From NCBI GenBank assembly GCA_016415585.1, contig CP066552.1, positions 186,001 to 250,000 of the forward strand: a stretch of 64,000 bases of DNA, in the 5' to 3' direction. The position numbers and the translations under genes are program-made. The notes beneath the pieces were generated by a model. That model was not told the origin of the DNA. It saw only the letters and a list, made by a program, of their open reading frames with translations, and did no database searches. Within the stretch, counting starts at the first letter, position 1, and each line of letters opens with the position of its first letter. The stretch comes from Pectobacterium carotovorum. GTDB lineage: Bacteria > Pseudomonadota > Gammaproteobacteria > Enterobacterales > Enterobacteriaceae. Of this stretch, positions 40,408 through 51,073 are shown in pieces.

Positions 40408-41307
40408 GTGCCATTACTCACTATCACCACTATTTTGTGGGCATTTTCATTTAGCCTGATTGGCGAATATCTGGCGGGTCAGGTTGATAGCTGGTTTTCT
40501 GCGATGTTCCGTCTGACGGCCGCAGCCGTGGTGTTTTTACCGTTCTTACGCCTGCGGGGTTACACGCCGCGTGTCATTTTCTTGTATATGTTAGTGGGTG
40601 CTTGCCAACTTGGTATCATGTACCTGTTCGTGTTCCAGGCTTACCTGTACCTGACCGTACCTGAGTTTTTACTCTTTACGGTGATGACGCCGCTGTACGT
40701 TACGCTGATTTACGATCTGCTTGCCCGACAGCGCCTGCGCTGGGGTTACGTGATGAGCGCTCTGCTGGCAGTATTCGGGGCGGCGGTGATCCACTATCAC
40801 GGCGTGAGTGAACATTTCTGGTGGGGATTCCTGCTGGTTCAGTCGGCGAACGTGTGTTTTGCCGCAGGTCAGGTGGGTTATAAGCGCCTGATGGAGCTCT
40901 ATCCCGTGCCACAGCACTGTGCGTTTTCCTGGTTTTATCTGGGGGCTGCGATCGTGACGATAGCCGCGTGGCTGCTCTTCGGTAATCTGGATAAATTACC
41001 TACCACAACCTTGCAGTGGGGCGTGCTGGCATGGCTGGGGATTGGCGCTTCTGGCTTGGGTTATTTTATGTGGAACTACGGCGCAACCCAGGTGGATGCC
41101 GGAACGCTTAGCATAATGAATAACTTTCACGTGCCGGCTGGTCTACTGGTCAACTTCGCTATCTGGCATAAAACGCCAGACTGGCTGAGCTTTATCGTGG
41201 GGACGATAATTATTACGTCCTCACTGTGGGTACACCAGCGTTGGGTCGTGAAGCGTCCTTCACAAATGGTAAGTGCTCACAAGCGTGCTGACGCGCCGAA
41301 CGAATAA
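40408..41307 (+). CDS. yigM: Biotin transporter YigM (EamA/DMT family)
   Basis: A 299-residue inner-membrane protein with ten predicted helices in two EamA repeats. It matches E. coli YigM (a biotin carrier) along its length, including [17 protein letters not shown] and [18 protein letters not shown]. The start is GTG 40408 with AGCGGA upstream; no ATG fits. Its last 95 bp overlap the convergent metR. Confidence 0.9.
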   Translation: MPLLTITTILWAFSFSLIGEYLAGQVDSWFSAMFRLTAAAVVFLPFLRLRGYTPRVIFLYMLVGACQLGIMYLFVFQAYLYLTVPEFLLFTVMTPLYVTLIYDLLARQRLRWGYVMSALLAVFGAAVIHYHGVSEHFWWGFLLVQSANVCFAAGQVGYKRLMELYPVPQHCAFSWFYLGAAIVTIAAWLLFGNLDKLPTTTLQWGVLAWLGIGASGLGYFMWNYGATQVDAGTLSIMNNFHVPAGLLVNFAIWHKTPDWLSFIVGTIIITSSLWVHQRWVVKRPSQMVSAHKRADAPNE

Positions 41308-42148
41308 ACGCATCAATCACCGGTTGGCGCTGCTCTCCGTCACGGACGGCGGCGTACAACCGGCTCCAAAGTCCCTCACCTAGCGATTTAGTTACAATTA
41401 GCCCCTGACGCTCGAAACTCTCCACCACCCAGTGCGGTAGCGCGGCGATGCCCATACGGGCGGCGACCATCTGAATCAGCAGCAGCGTATTGTCCACGCT
41501 TTTCAGCGTAGGACTGACGCCTGCAGGTTGTAAAAAGTGACGCCAGACGTCCAGCCGTTGCCGCTGTACCGGATAAATCATCAGGGTCTCGGCGGTGAAA
41601 TCCTCCGGTTCGATTTTCTCTTTTCCTGCCAGCGGATGGTCGGGAGCCAGCACCAGTCTGACTTCAAAATCAAACAGAGGCGAATAGTGTAGGCCACTGC
41701 GCGGCATGATGTCGGAGGTCATAACCAGATCCAGTTCGCCTTGTTGAAGTGCTGGTTGAGGATCGAACGTCACGCCTGATTTAAAGTCCATCACCACCTG
41801 CGGCCAGTGCTGATGGAATTCGTCTAGCGCAGGCGTCAGCCACTGAATACAGCTATGGCACTCAATTGCCAAACGCAGCGTGGTTTGGTGTGGCTCGTGG
41901 CACGACTGTAACGCCTGCTGGATTTGCGGTAACACCTGCTCTGCCAACTGCAACAGAATTTCTCCCTGAGGTGTAAAGCGCAGCGGCTGGCTTTTACGCA
42001 CGAATAACCTGAACCCAAGGCGCTGTTCCAGATCGCTGAACTGGTGGGATAACGCCGATTGAGTTTGGTGAAGTGCAGCGGCAGCGGCGGCTAACGATCC
42101 GGTATTGCGCAGTGCTTGCAGCGTTCGCAGGTGTTTAAATTCGATCAT
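41213..42148 (-). CDS. metR: LysR-type regulator MetR
   Basis: Activates metE, metH and other methionine genes with homocysteine as coinducer. A 311-residue LysR-family protein: the helix-turn-helix [23 protein letters not shown] lies near residues 19-41 and the effector domain follows. Closely similar to E. coli MetR along its length. Divergent from metE with a 104-bp spacer; the C-terminus overlaps the end of yigM. Confidence 0.97.
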   Translation of the reverse strand: MIEFKHLRTLQALRNTGSLAAAAAALHQTQSALSHQFSDLEQRLGFRLFVRKSQPLRFTPQGEILLQLAEQVLPQIQQALQSCHEPHQTTLRLAIECHSCIQWLTPALDEFHQHWPQVVMDFKSGVTFDPQPALQQGELDLVMTSDIMPRSGLHYSPLFDFEVRLVLAPDHPLAGKEKIEPEDFTAETLMIYPVQRQRLDVWRHFLQPAGVSPTLKSVDNTLLLIQMVAARMGIAALPHWVVESFERQGLIVTKSLGEGLWSRLYAAVRDGEQRQPVIDAFIRSARQHACEHLPFVKDASRPNAGVPTVRT

Positions 42149-42160
42149 GAGAGTCCTTCA
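42148..42160. promoter_or_regulatory. Possible MetR binding site
   Basis: TGAG-N5-TTCA differs at one position from the MetR consensus TGAA-N5-TTCA. It overlaps the metR start codon, a place where autoregulation would be expected. Confidence 0.45.
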
Positions 42161-42212
42161 CAGTGACAGTGAATAAATTGCGCTTGTGATTACTACAGTA
42201 CCTGCGGATTAT

Positions 42213-42236
42213 GGATGTGTAAACATCTGGACGGCT
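42213..42236 (+). promoter_or_regulatory. MetJ operator (tandem met boxes) before metE
   Basis: Three adjacent 8-mers, GGATGTGT, AAACATCT and GGACGGCT, resemble the met box AGACGTCT; the last two match at six of eight positions. They lie 17 bp before the metE start, so MetJ-SAM would repress metE. Confidence 0.65.
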
Positions 42237-42252
42237 AAATGAGGAGTTAACG

Positions 42253-44517
42253 ATGGCGATTGTGAATCATACACTGGGTTTTCCGCGCGTTGGACTACGC
42301 CGTGAACTGAAAAAAGCGCAGGAAAACTACTGGGCAGGTAACGCGACACAGGAAGAGTTGCTGACCGTTGGACGTGAGCTACGTGCGCGTCATTGGCAAC
42401 AACAGAAGGATGCTGGCGTTGATCTGCTGCCAGTGGGTGATTTCGCCTGGTACGACCATGTGCTGACCACGAGTCTGCTGTTGGGTAACGTGCCTGCGCG
42501 CCATCAGAATGAAGATGGCTCGGTCGATCTAGATACGCTGTTCCGTATTGGTCGTGGACGCGCGCCAACCGGTCAACCCGCTGCTGCGGCAGAAATGACC
42601 AAGTGGTTTAACACTAACTATCACTACATGGTGCCGGAATTCACCAAAGGGCAGCAGTTCAAGCTGACCTGGACACAGCTGCTGGATGAAGTCGATGAAG
42701 CGCTGGCGCTGGGCCATAACGTGAAGCCTGTTCTGTTAGGTCCGGTTACCTACCTGTGGCTGGGCAAAGTGAAGGGTGAGCAGTTTGACCGTCTGTCGCT
42801 GCTGCAGGACATTCTACCCGTTTACCAGCAGGTGCTGGCTGAGTTGGCGAAGCGCGGCATTGAGTGGGTGCAGATTGATGAACCTGCACTGGCACTGGAA
42901 CTGCCGCAAGAGTGGCTGGCCGCGTTTAAACCGGCTTATGACGCACTGCAAGGTCAGGTGAAACTGCTGCTGACGACTTATTTCGATAGCGTTAGCCAGA
43001 ATCTGGAAACAATCAAAGCGCTGCCGGTTCAGGGGCTGCATATCGATCTGGTTTACGGTAAGGATGATGCCGCAACGCTGAGCGCCCAATTACCTGCTAA
43101 CTGGGTTCTGTCTCTGGGGGTGGTTAACGGCCGTAACGTCTGGCGTGCTGACCTGAGCAGCTGGTTCGAGCGTCTGCAACCGCTGGTGGGAACGCGCGAT
43201 CTGTGGCTGGGAAGCTCATGTTCACTGCTGCATAGCCCTATCGATCTGAGCGTGGAAGTACGTCTGGATGATGAAGTGAAGAGCTGGTTTGCCTTTGCGA
43301 TTCAGAAATGTGCGGAGCTGTCACTGCTGTCTCAGGCACTGAACAGCGGCAACAGTCAGGCTCTGGAAGCCTATAGCGCACCGATTCGTGCTCGCCGTAC
43401 CTCAACGCGTGTGAATAACGCCGCTGTGACACAGCGTCTGGCGGCCATCACCGCACAGGACAGCCAGCGTCAGAACGTGTATTCAGTTCGTGCGGATGCT
43501 CAGCGTGAGCGCTTTAATCTGCCTGCGTGGCCGACCACCACAATCGGTTCTTTCCCGCAAACCACCGAAATTCGCGGCCTGCGTCTGGATTTCAAACAGG
43601 GTCGTCTGGATGGCAATAACTACCGCACCGGTATTGCTGAGCACATCAAGCAAGCCGTGGTTGAGCAAGAGCGTCTGGGTCTGGACGTGCTGGTGCACGG
43701 TGAAGCCGAGCGTAATGACATGGTGGAATACTTCGGTGAGCATCTGGATGGATTTATCTTTACCCAGAACGGCTGGGTGCAGAGCTACGGTTCTCGCTGT
43801 GTGAAGCCGCCTGTTATCATTGGTGATGTGAGCCGTCCAGAAGCGATCACCGTTGAGTGGGCGAAATACGCACAGTCTCTGACCGACAAGCCGATGAAAG
43901 GCATGCTGACAGGTCCGGTGACAATCCTGTGCTGGTCTTTCCCGCGTGAAGACGTTACGCGTGAAACCATCGCTAAGCAGATTGCGCTGGCGCTGCGTGA
44001 TGAAGTGGCAGATTTGGAAGCCGCAGGCATTGGTATCATCCAGATTGACGAACCGGCACTGCGTGAAGGTCTGCCGCTGCACCGCTCTGACTGGGATGCT
44101 TATCTGGCATGGGCGGTGGATGCCTTCCGTCTGAATGCCGCTGTGGCGAAAGATGATACGCAAATCCATACCCACATGTGTTATTGCGAGTTTAACGACA
44201 TCATGGATTCTATCGCCGCGCTGGATGCAGACGTGATTACGATTGAAACCTCTCGTTCCGATATGGAATTGCTGGAGTCGTTTGAAGAGTTTGAGTACCC
44301 GAATGAAATCGGCCCAGGCGTTTATGATATCCACTCTCCGAACGTACCGAGCGTGGAATGGATGGAAGATCTGCTGAAGAAAGCGGCGCAACGTATCCCA
44401 GCGGAACGCCTGTGGGTGAACCCGGATTGCGGTCTGAAAACTCGTGGCTGGCCGGAAACGCGTCAGGCGCTGGCGAATATGGTGCAGGCAGCGCAACGTC
44501 TGCGTGAAACCCAGTAA
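42253..44517 (+). CDS. metE: Cobalamin-independent methionine synthase
   Basis: Transfers a methyl group from methyltetrahydropteroyl-triglutamate to homocysteine. The 754-residue protein has both duplicated TIM-barrel halves; zinc ligands lie in HTHMCYCEF (His and Cys, about residues 642-644) and [10 protein letters not shown] (Cys near 727). GAGGAGTTAACG gives a strong ribosome-binding site. Controlled from the metR-metE spacer by MetR and MetJ, which is known for the family and supported by the sites seen here. Confidence 0.98.
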   Translation: MAIVNHTLGFPRVGLRRELKKAQENYWAGNATQEELLTVGRELRARHWQQQKDAGVDLLPVGDFAWYDHVLTTSLLLGNVPARHQNEDGSVDLDTLFRIGRGRAPTGQPAAAAEMTKWFNTNYHYMVPEFTKGQQFKLTWTQLLDEVDEALALGHNVKPVLLGPVTYLWLGKVKGEQFDRLSLLQDILPVYQQVLAELAKRGIEWVQIDEPALALELPQEWLAAFKPAYDALQGQVKLLLTTYFDSVSQNLETIKALPVQGLHIDLVYGKDDAATLSAQLPANWVLSLGVVNGRNVWRADLSSWFERLQPLVGTRDLWLGSSCSLLHSPIDLSVEVRLDDEVKSWFAFAIQKCAELSLLSQALNSGNSQALEAYSAPIRARRTSTRVNNAAVTQRLAAITAQDSQRQNVYSVRADAQRERFNLPAWPTTTIGSFPQTTEIRGLRLDFKQGRLDGNNYRTGIAEHIKQAVVEQERLGLDVLVHGEAERNDMVEYFGEHLDGFIFTQNGWVQSYGSRCVKPPVIIGDVSRPEAITVEWAKYAQSLTDKPMKGMLTGPVTILCWSFPREDVTRETIAKQIALALRDEVADLEAAGIGIIQIDEPALREGLPLHRSDWDAYLAWAVDAFRLNAAVAKDDTQIHTHMCYCEFNDIMDSIAALDADVITIETSRSDMELLESFEEFEYPNEIGPGVYDIHSPNVPSVEWMEDLLKKAAQRIPAERLWVNPDCGLKTRGWPETRQALANMVQAAQRLRETQ

Positions 44518-44544
44518 TAGCTAATGGCTGATGACACTGATGAC

Positions 44545-44576
44545 ATCAGGGAGGCTATGGCCTCCCTGATTTTTTA
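44545..44576 (+). terminator. metE terminator
   Basis: An 11-bp stem ATCAGGGAGGC/GCCTCCCTGAT with loop TATG followed by six T. A shorter version of the same stem recurs after the first chemoreceptor gene. Confidence 0.9.
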
Positions 44577-45062
44577 CACCTATAAAATACGCACTATTTC
44601 CCCAACCTTCCGATTGTTTATTATTTCCTCCTGCAAGTTTTTCTTCCTTCCCGAAAATTAACTATATTGTCTTTCCTTTAATAAAATCGCCGCGCTATCC
44701 CCCTTGTTTTTCTGCATCGACTGGTAGGTTATTTCTCGAAAAGGATTATTTATCCGCTATCAAGATATTTATTCTTCGGCGTGGTTAATCGACGCTGTCA
44801 TAAAGCTAAGGAATATTTTGCCGATAAGGTAGACGGCATGGAAGCGGCTCTGGATGTACCAATAGAGCGAGGTTGTTTGTATTTTTTAACGTTTTAATTA
44901 TGTTGAAAGTGCACCTGCAATTACTCTCTTATGGGTATATTTAAAATACCCATAAAGCATATTTATTTTTCCGAAAAAAAGATTATTTCCCACTCTGCGG
45001 CGTTATTAGACGATAGCTGTGCGCAGTAGTCATTATTATGTATTACCTAAAAGGAGTGAGAC
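44577..45062. other. metE-chemoreceptor spacer
   Basis: AT-rich, no supported gene. It carries a FliA promoter at 44801-44827 and a leader of about 235 nt before the first chemoreceptor. The leader includes an inverted repeat GGGTATATTTAAAATACCC near 44932-44950. Confidence 0.55.
44801..44827 (+). promoter_or_regulatory. FliA (sigma28) promoter of chemoreceptor gene 1
   Basis: TAAA (44801-44804), exactly 15 bp, then GCCGATAA (44820-44827): a perfect match to the flagellar class 3 promoter consensus. Confidence 0.9.
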
Positions 45063-46697
45063 ATGAGTTTAGCGAATTGGCGTATTGGCTATCGATTAGG
45101 AGGCGGGTTTGCCATCTTGATTCTGATGTTGTTTACCGTGAGTATTTTTTCTTTGTCTAAATTGTCCTCTTTTCAGGATGGTGCCAGAGATATCGTCAAA
45201 GAGGTTTATCCGCAAACGGTAGATGCTAATGACCTCATCGATAACGTGAATGGGCATTTTGTCGCTTATTTACAGATGATGCTGGTATCCGGTCAGGAAC
45301 AGCGTCAGGGATATGTCGATCGGATTATGGCGTACCGCAAGGAAATTAGTCGTCTGCTCGACAATCTGGAAAACAATGCCTCAGGGGAGCTTGCCCGCAA
45401 GCAAGTGGGGGTTGTCCGCGGGTTTCGTGCCGAATTCATCAAGTCTGGCGATAAAATTATTAGTGATGCGCTGGCGGGTAATAACGACGTCGCCGTCGCC
45501 GAATTCAACAACACCCTGAACGTAATTCAGCGCAATTACCGTGACTCGGTGAAGCAGTTGGTGAATTACCAAAATGATGCAATGGATAATTCTGTCGAGA
45601 CCATGGCAGAGGTATACAACGATACTCGCATGATTTTGCTGCTTATTTTGGTGCTAGGTGCCGTATTTGGGGCGCTGATTGCCTGGGCTATCACGCGCAG
45701 CGTAACCCGCCCAATAGAGCAGGCTTTGCAAGTAGCAGACAGAGTGGCGCAGGGCGATCTGACCTCACGTATTACGGTGACCAGCAAGGATGAAACTGGG
45801 CTGCTGCTGCAATCATTGGATCGCATGAACACCAGCCTGAGCACGATTGTTGGTCAGGTGCGTGATGGCGCGGAAACGATCTCGACGGCGGCGTCACAAA
45901 TCACGGCAGGTAACCAGGATCTGTCATCGCGTACTGAAGAACAGGCCAGCTCGCTGGAAGAAACCGCAGCCTCAATGGAGCAGTTGGCATCCACCATTAA
46001 AAACACCGCGGAAAACACCCAACAGGCGACGGAGATTGCCAATAAGGCGACCGGTGCGGCGAAACAAAGCGGTGATGTTATGCTTTCCGTGACGCAAAAA
46101 ATGCGCGGCATTCGTGATTCATCCCAGCGTATGGCGGAGATCATCGGCGTGATTGATGGTATCGCTTTCCAGACCAACATTCTGGCGCTGAACGCTGCCG
46201 TTGAAGCCGCACGTGCGGGTGAGCAAGGGCGTGGTTTTGCCGTGGTAGCGGGAGAAGTCCGTTCGCTGGCACAGCGCAGTGCGACTGCCGCACGGGAGAT
46301 TAAGGACTTGATCGACGATTCCGTGAGCAAAATTCGTGAAGGCATGGAACTGGTTGATACCGCTGAAGAAACGATGGGCGGATTAACGGCTCACGTGAAA
46401 GACGTACACGGCATTATCAGCGAGATTTCACAGGCCAGCCGTGAGCAGAGCGACGGAATTAACCAGATGAATCTGGCGGTTGGGCAGATTGATACTACGA
46501 CCCAGCAGAATGCGGCCTTGGTTGAAGAGTCTGCCTCTGCGGCACTATCTCTGGAATCACAAGCCTCTGCTCTGGCAGAGGCGGTAAGCGCGTTTAAAAT
46601 ACGGTCGTATAGCCGTGGTGACATCGGTTCTTATGCACCGATGCCAATGAGTACCCCAACGCTGTCTCTGGCACTGGTCGGGGCAAAAAAAGCGTAA
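45063..46697 (+). CDS. Methyl-accepting chemotaxis protein (lacks C-terminal pentapeptide)
   Basis: A 544-residue transmembrane chemoreceptor. TM1 about residues 12-31; periplasmic four-helix-bundle sensor about 32-188; TM2 about 189-212; HAMP about 213-265; cytoplasmic signalling domain with the conserved tip [20 protein letters not shown] near 360-380. The ligand is unknown. The C-terminus ends GAKKA and has no NWETF-like CheR-binding pentapeptide, so its methylation probably depends on other receptors. The twin gene downstream is nearly identical from TM2 onward and diverges in the sensor. Confidence 0.95.
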   Translation: MSLANWRIGYRLGGGFAILILMLFTVSIFSLSKLSSFQDGARDIVKEVYPQTVDANDLIDNVNGHFVAYLQMMLVSGQEQRQGYVDRIMAYRKEISRLLDNLENNASGELARKQVGVVRGFRAEFIKSGDKIISDALAGNNDVAVAEFNNTLNVIQRNYRDSVKQLVNYQNDAMDNSVETMAEVYNDTRMILLLILVLGAVFGALIAWAITRSVTRPIEQALQVADRVAQGDLTSRITVTSKDETGLLLQSLDRMNTSLSTIVGQVRDGAETISTAASQITAGNQDLSSRTEEQASSLEETAASMEQLASTIKNTAENTQQATEIANKATGAAKQSGDVMLSVTQKMRGIRDSSQRMAEIIGVIDGIAFQTNILALNAAVEAARAGEQGRGFAVVAGEVRSLAQRSATAAREIKDLIDDSVSKIREGMELVDTAEETMGGLTAHVKDVHGIISEISQASREQSDGINQMNLAVGQIDTTTQQNAALVEESASAALSLESQASALAEAVSAFKIRSYSRGDIGSYAPMPMSTPTLSLALVGAKKA

Positions 46698-46746
46698 ACT
46701 TAGCGCAATAATTTGACAGAGTTGCTAACGCGACGTTTATTCCATC

Positions 46747-46766
46747 AGGGAGGCCATAACCTCCCT
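46747..46766 (+). terminator. Weak hairpin after chemoreceptor gene 1
   Basis: AGGGAGG/CCTCCCT with a 6-nt loop, followed by TATTCCTTTC. The stem resembles the metE terminator but the T-tract is poor. Confidence 0.45.
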
Positions 46767-47381
46767 TATTCCTTTCATACTCTATATAGAGCAAATACGG
46801 GATTTTCTCTTCTTATTCAGCTTGTTATCCTTTTTTTTTAAATATTTCCATCTCTTTGTTTTTAATATCAAATATATCTGGCTATCCGTTTATGTAACTT
46901 AGTCGTTATTTCTGTTAATAATTCGTAGATTAATGTGTGATTTTTCCGATCGAAATCGACTCTTTGATAGCCACTATCTATTTATTATTTACTTTTGAAT
47001 GATTTAAACGATCAAATAATAAAGGTCATGGGCTGTGTGCCGATAAAATGGATAACACAGGAGCGGCTATGGTTGTATGAGTTCGGAGAGGGAAGACCAT
47101 CATTATCATCTCAATCCCGTCTCGGCGGTCTTATCAGTTGTATTGGTATCATTGTTAGATTTATTTCCACTTTTACACCTCAACACCCGAGGAACTATTT
47201 GGTTTTTGATAGCGCCTCTCATGCTGAGAGCGTGCGTAAAATGCCTGCCTCAAGGTATCTCTGGTGTGTCAGGGGGAACCTTTTTCCTTCGGATAGCCAG
47301 CCATTCTCCGCCCTGTGGTTCCATCAAATTGCGACATGTGCGCAATTGACATTGCTATGCATTACCTAAAAGGAGTGAGAC
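46767..47381. other. Spacer between the two chemoreceptor genes
   Basis: No supported gene. It holds a second FliA promoter (47020-47046) and a leader of about 335 nt. A 124-codon frame (46995-47369) begins with TTG without a ribosome-binding site and crosses the promoter, so I reject it. The last 25 bp before the start repeat the sequence before chemoreceptor 1. Confidence 0.55.
47020..47046 (+). promoter_or_regulatory. FliA (sigma28) promoter of chemoreceptor gene 2
   Basis: TAAA (47020-47023), 15 bp, GCCGATAA (47039-47046): again a perfect consensus match. The two receptor genes are therefore separately expressed flagellar-class genes. Confidence 0.9.
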
Positions 47382-49043
47382 ATGAATTTAGCGAATTGGC
47401 GTATTGGTTATCGACTGGGTGCAGGGTTTGCCATCCTGATTTTGATGCTGTTTGTTGTGAGCATTTTTTCTTTGTCTAAGCTATCCAGCTTTCAGGGTAG
47501 TGCCAGAAGTATTGTGAAAGAGGTTTATCCACAGACAGTGGATGCCAATAGCCTCATTGATAATGTAAACAGCATCCTGGTGGCCTATCAGCGGCTGATG
47601 CTGGTTTCGGGTGAGGATAAAATCAAGGAAAACGTCGACCGTGTGAATGGGTTCCGTCAGGAGATTGGCCGTTTGCTGGACAAGCTGGAAAGCCAGACGG
47701 TTGAAGAGCGTTCGATTTCCCAGCTGCGTGCTATCCGCGCAATCCGTAACGAATTTTTGAAATCCGGTGACAAGATTATCAGCGAAGTGGTGGCGGGTAA
47801 TCGGGAAGCGGCGATTGAGGAGTTCAACAACAACTTGAATGTTACCCAACGTCAGTACCGCGACGCGGTAAGACAATTGGTGAATTATCAAGATGATGCA
47901 ATGGATACCTCCATTGAAGCGATGGCTGAGGTATACAGCAACACCCGCATGATTTTGTTGCTTATTTTAGCGCTGGGTGCCGTATTTGGAGCACTGATTG
48001 CCTGGTCAATTACGCGCAGCGTAACCCGACCGATACAGCAGGCTTTGCAAGTGGCAGACAGAGTGGCACAGGGCGACCTGACCTCACGTATCACTGTTAC
48101 CAGCAAAGATGAAACCGGATTGCTGCTGCAATCGTTGGATCACATGAACACCAGCCTGAGCACGATTGTCGGGCAGGTACGTGATGGGGCAGAAACTATC
48201 TCAACAGCAGCCTCGCAAATCGCCGCAGGCAATCAGGATCTGTCAGCGCGTACCGAAGAACAGGCCAGCTCGCTGGAAGAAACCGCAGCGTCGATGGAAC
48301 AACTGACGTCCACGATTAAAAACACGGCGGAAAACACCCAGCAGGCAACAGACATCGCGAACAAAGCCTCTGGTGCGGCGAAGCAAAGCGGCGACGTTAT
48401 GGTTTCCGTGACGCAGAAAATGCGCGGTATTCGTGATTCATCCCAGCGTATGGCGGAAATCATCGGCGTGATTGACGGCATTGCGTTCCAGACCAACATT
48501 CTGGCGTTGAACGCCGCAGTTGAAGCGGCGCGTGCGGGTGAACAGGGTCGAGGCTTTGCTGTGGTGGCGGGGGAAGTGCGTTCTCTGGCACAACGCAGTG
48601 CGACCGCCGCACGTGAGATTAAGGATTTGATCGACGACTCCGTGAGCAAGATTCAGGAAGGGATGTCGCTGGTGGATACTGCCGAAGAAACGATGGGTGG
48701 GCTAACGGGCTATGTGCGGGATGTGAATGAGATTATCAGCGAGATCTCTCAGGCCAGCCGTGAACAGAGCGACGGAATTAACCAAATGAACCTAGCGGTT
48801 GGGCAAATTGATACCACGACCCAACAGAATGCGGCGCTGGTTGAAGAATCTGCCTCTGCAGCACTTTCCTTGCAAGCGCAGGCCTCTGTTCTGGCAGAAG
48901 CGGTCAGTGCATTTAAGCTTCTGCCGTATGGCAACGGAAAAACGGTTTCTTACGCATCGACGCCAATACGCACGCCAGCATTGTCTTTAGCGCCTGCGGC
49001 GGCGAAGAATAAGGGAAATAACGGCGACTGGACGACGTTCTAA
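47382..49043 (+). CDS. Methyl-accepting chemotaxis protein with CheR-tethering pentapeptide
   Basis: A 553-residue chemoreceptor with the same layout as its upstream twin (TM1, four-helix-bundle sensor, TM2 near residue 190, HAMP, signalling tip [20 protein letters not shown]). The C-terminus ends in DWTTF, matching the xWxxF pentapeptide that recruits CheR and CheB. The sensor region (about residues 35-185) differs clearly from the twin while the cytoplasmic part is almost the same, so the pair probably sense different ligands. The ligand is not known. Confidence 0.95.
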   Translation: MNLANWRIGYRLGAGFAILILMLFVVSIFSLSKLSSFQGSARSIVKEVYPQTVDANSLIDNVNSILVAYQRLMLVSGEDKIKENVDRVNGFRQEIGRLLDKLESQTVEERSISQLRAIRAIRNEFLKSGDKIISEVVAGNREAAIEEFNNNLNVTQRQYRDAVRQLVNYQDDAMDTSIEAMAEVYSNTRMILLLILALGAVFGALIAWSITRSVTRPIQQALQVADRVAQGDLTSRITVTSKDETGLLLQSLDHMNTSLSTIVGQVRDGAETISTAASQIAAGNQDLSARTEEQASSLEETAASMEQLTSTIKNTAENTQQATDIANKASGAAKQSGDVMVSVTQKMRGIRDSSQRMAEIIGVIDGIAFQTNILALNAAVEAARAGEQGRGFAVVAGEVRSLAQRSATAAREIKDLIDDSVSKIQEGMSLVDTAEETMGGLTGYVRDVNEIISEISQASREQSDGINQMNLAVGQIDTTTQQNAALVEESASAALSLQAQASVLAEAVSAFKLLPYGNGKTVSYASTPIRTPALSLAPAAAKNKGNNGDWTTF

Positions 49044-49104
49044 CGAGCAGGCTGTCGTAGCCCTCTCTTACCACCGTTGCACTGGTAAGTGAAAAGATTT
49101 ACCC

Positions 49105-49141
49105 AATCTGGATTTGGCGTTTGGCCTCATCCAGATTTTTT
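49105..49141 (+). terminator. Terminator after chemoreceptor gene 2
   Basis: AATCTGGAT/ATCCAGATT (49105-49113, 49129-49137) followed by TTTT. Confidence 0.85.
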
Positions 49142-49483
49142 ACTTATACAGCAGAGATTATTTAATTACACCATATGAAAATTTTTTAACTCTTTACATT
49201 TTTACAACCATTTTTTATTCATTTAACTCCCTCCGTAATTTTTTAGTAAATTCAATCTGAGATAATGATTCCTAGTCTATTCCGTAAAATAGACTAGGAT
49301 ATTTGGATGATGTTTTTTTTAAAACAAACACCCTATATTATAAAATACGAAGGGGTGAATTTAATAATGTTTTTAATTTTTAATATATTTAACTGCAGCG
49401 ATGTTTATTAATTTTATCTTTGTCGTAATGTAATGTTCAAGGTGATAAAAATAGTATAAACAACTTATTATGAGGAAATCATT
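49142..49483. other. AT-rich spacer before the split small gene
   Basis: About 340 bp, strongly AT-rich, without a supported gene or clear promoter hexamers. It ends in TGAGGAAATC, the ribosome-binding site of the next small gene. Confidence 0.5.
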
Positions 49484-49784
49484 ATGTCACAAACAATCGT
49501 AGTCCATGGCGGAGCTACCGCAACGATTTATTCTTATGATAGCCCAATCAGTACCAACTGATGCGCCTCTATTAACCGCTCAAAATTACGGACCTAGTGA
49601 AGTAACCGTAACAACGTACTGGGGTGCACCTTATTTGGACGGTGGGTGGCATGTGATTGGTGCTTGTACTATCCCTGCGGGAGGTGCCCAGGACCTTAAT
49701 GTGGCTAATAACCCATTCTATCACTTTAAGGTTGATGTCACTAACAACGGTGATCAGGATACTGAGGTGGGCTACACGATGTAG
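49484..49784 (+). pseudogene. Small orphan protein split by a +1 frameshift
   Basis: ATG 49484 has GAGG eight bases upstream and reads MSQTIVVHGGATATIYSYDS and six more codons to TGA at 49559-49561. The next frame, open from 49506 to TAG 49782-49784, continues with DAPLLTAQNYGPSEVTVTTYW to the end GYTM. Joining the two at AAC-TGA gives a beta-rich polar protein of about 99 residues; the second frame alone lacks a ribosome-binding site. No family recognised, no signal peptide. It may be a broken gene, a sequencing error, or recoding at AACTGAT, which is like the prfB arrangement in having a stop at the slip site. A hairpin follows. Confidence 0.55.
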
Positions 49785-49815
49785 TAGCAATATCCTGAAG
49801 ATGTATTGAATAAAT

Positions 49816-49846
49816 ATCAAACAGGGCCTATTTGGTCCTGTTTGAT
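49816..49846. terminator. Hairpin between small orphan gene and ysgA
   Basis: A perfect 10-bp stem, ATCAAACAGG/CCTGTTTGAT, between convergent genes. T-tracts are weak on both sides, so terminator function is likely but unproven. Confidence 0.55.
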
Positions 49847-49915
49847 TGAGTAAGCTTGAATTATGTAATGAGTCGGCATTTGGCTAAATATAGCGTTACT
49901 CTCGTCAATTCTTCA

Positions 49916-50743
49916 TTATTTGACATCATAACGTTCGAACCACGCCAGCATACGTTGCCAGCCGTCTTGTGCGGATTCTTCATGGTAACTAGGGCGGTAA
50001 TCAGCATGGAAAGCATGCCCAGCGTCGGGGTAAACGATAATATCTGCCGCCGCATTGGCCGCACGCAGTGCCTGCCTCATGATATCCACTCGCTCCAGAG
50101 GAATACTCTCGTCTTTCGCGCCATATAATCCCAACACGGGTGCTGCTAATTCCGTGGCGATATCCACCGGATGCTTGGGGCTATTCAGCGTTTTCTCACC
50201 CGTACATTTGCCGTACCAGGCAACGGCCGCCTTGAGCTGTGGGTTGTGCGCGGCGTAGAGCCAGGTGATGCGTCCGCCCCAACAGAAACCCGTTATCGCC
50301 AGCTTACTGGCATCGCCACCCTGTTTAATCGCCCAGTTGGCGGCGCGATCGAGATCGGACAGCACCTGCGTATCAGGCACCTTGTAAACCAACTCGGTCA
50401 GGATTTGCTGAATGTCGTTATAGTGGCTAGGGTCGCCCTGACGAAAATACAGCTCTGGCGCAATGGCCATGTAGCCCTGCTTGGCCAGCCTGCGGCAAAC
50501 ATCCTGAATGTGTTGATGAACGCCGAAAATCTCCTGCACCACCAGAACGATAGGGAGCGGCCCGTCGTGGTTTGCCGGTCTGGCGATATACGCGGGTAGC
50601 TGCTCACCCTGAGAAGTAATGGTGGTTTCACTGGCAACGATACCGACAGAATCTGTCGTAATGATGGAGGAGGTCTGCGGTTCCACCGCTGGGGATAGCC
50701 CTTGGGGAAGATGTGTGAAGGTCGTCTGTTCATCAGTCTTCAT
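49916..50743 (-). CDS. ysgA: Dienelactone hydrolase family protein YsgA
   Basis: A 275-residue cytoplasmic alpha/beta hydrolase. The catalytic triad is visible: nucleophile Cys in GFCWGG, Asp in YGAKDESIP, His in YPDAGHAFHADYR. The nearest family members are carboxymethylenebutenolidases, but the natural substrate of YsgA is not known. Located between metE-side genes and udp, as in E. coli. Confidence 0.9.
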   Translation of the reverse strand: MKTDEQTTFTHLPQGLSPAVEPQTSSIITTDSVGIVASETTITSQGEQLPAYIARPANHDGPLPIVLVVQEIFGVHQHIQDVCRRLAKQGYMAIAPELYFRQGDPSHYNDIQQILTELVYKVPDTQVLSDLDRAANWAIKQGGDASKLAITGFCWGGRITWLYAAHNPQLKAAVAWYGKCTGEKTLNSPKHPVDIATELAAPVLGLYGAKDESIPLERVDIMRQALRAANAAADIIVYPDAGHAFHADYRPSYHEESAQDGWQRMLAWFERYDVK

Positions 50744-50879
50744 TACGCGATCTCCTGTTATCGGCCGATTTTCATGGAAAGAGGGATTTCAGAATATCCA
50801 TGATAAATACTATCAATGATTAAAGAATCTACACTAGAAGACAATTAATCGGCAAAAATGACGTCCTTATCTGACAGTT

Positions 50880-50895
50880 AGTGATTTTGATCACA
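50880..50895. promoter_or_regulatory. CRP site, distal (udp)
   Basis: AGTGA-N6-TCACA (AGTGATTTTGATCACA) matches the CRP consensus TGTGA-N6-TCACA at all but one position. Confidence 0.8.
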
Positions 50896-50931
50896 TTTTT
50901 TATGTATGTTGATGTTTGTTTCTTTTTCATC

Positions 50932-50947
50932 GGTGACTGCCGTCACT
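50932..50947. promoter_or_regulatory. CRP site, proximal (udp)
   Basis: GGTGA-N6-TCACT, with both GTGA/TCAC cores intact, centred 52 bp from the distal site. Paired CRP sites 52-53 bp apart with CytR held between them are the known arrangement at deoP2 and udp of E. coli. Confidence 0.75.
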
Positions 50948-51073
50948 TAAAAAAACGTAATGATGCGCTAGAGTCTTTTTATTGAACGGACGCCGACTGG
51001 CTGCGAAAGGCAGCATAGATGAGCGTCCGGCGCGATTTCTCTGAATACCCAATTGATTGCCCGGGAGGCAGTT

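Larger units (their letters stand above)
50744..51073. other. ysgA-udp control region
   Basis: Carries two CRP sites 52 bp apart (listed separately). No gene is supported here; a frame opened at 51053 merely extends udp. Confidence 0.6.

Noticed and set aside
43483..44496. 337-codon minus-strand frame opposite metE
   Set aside because: A shadow frame produced by the GC-rich, codon-biased metE gene; no ribosome-binding site and no family features.
46995..47369. 124-codon frame between the two chemoreceptor genes
   Set aside because: TTG start without a ribosome-binding site; it crosses a perfect FliA promoter and has no recognisable composition or motifs.
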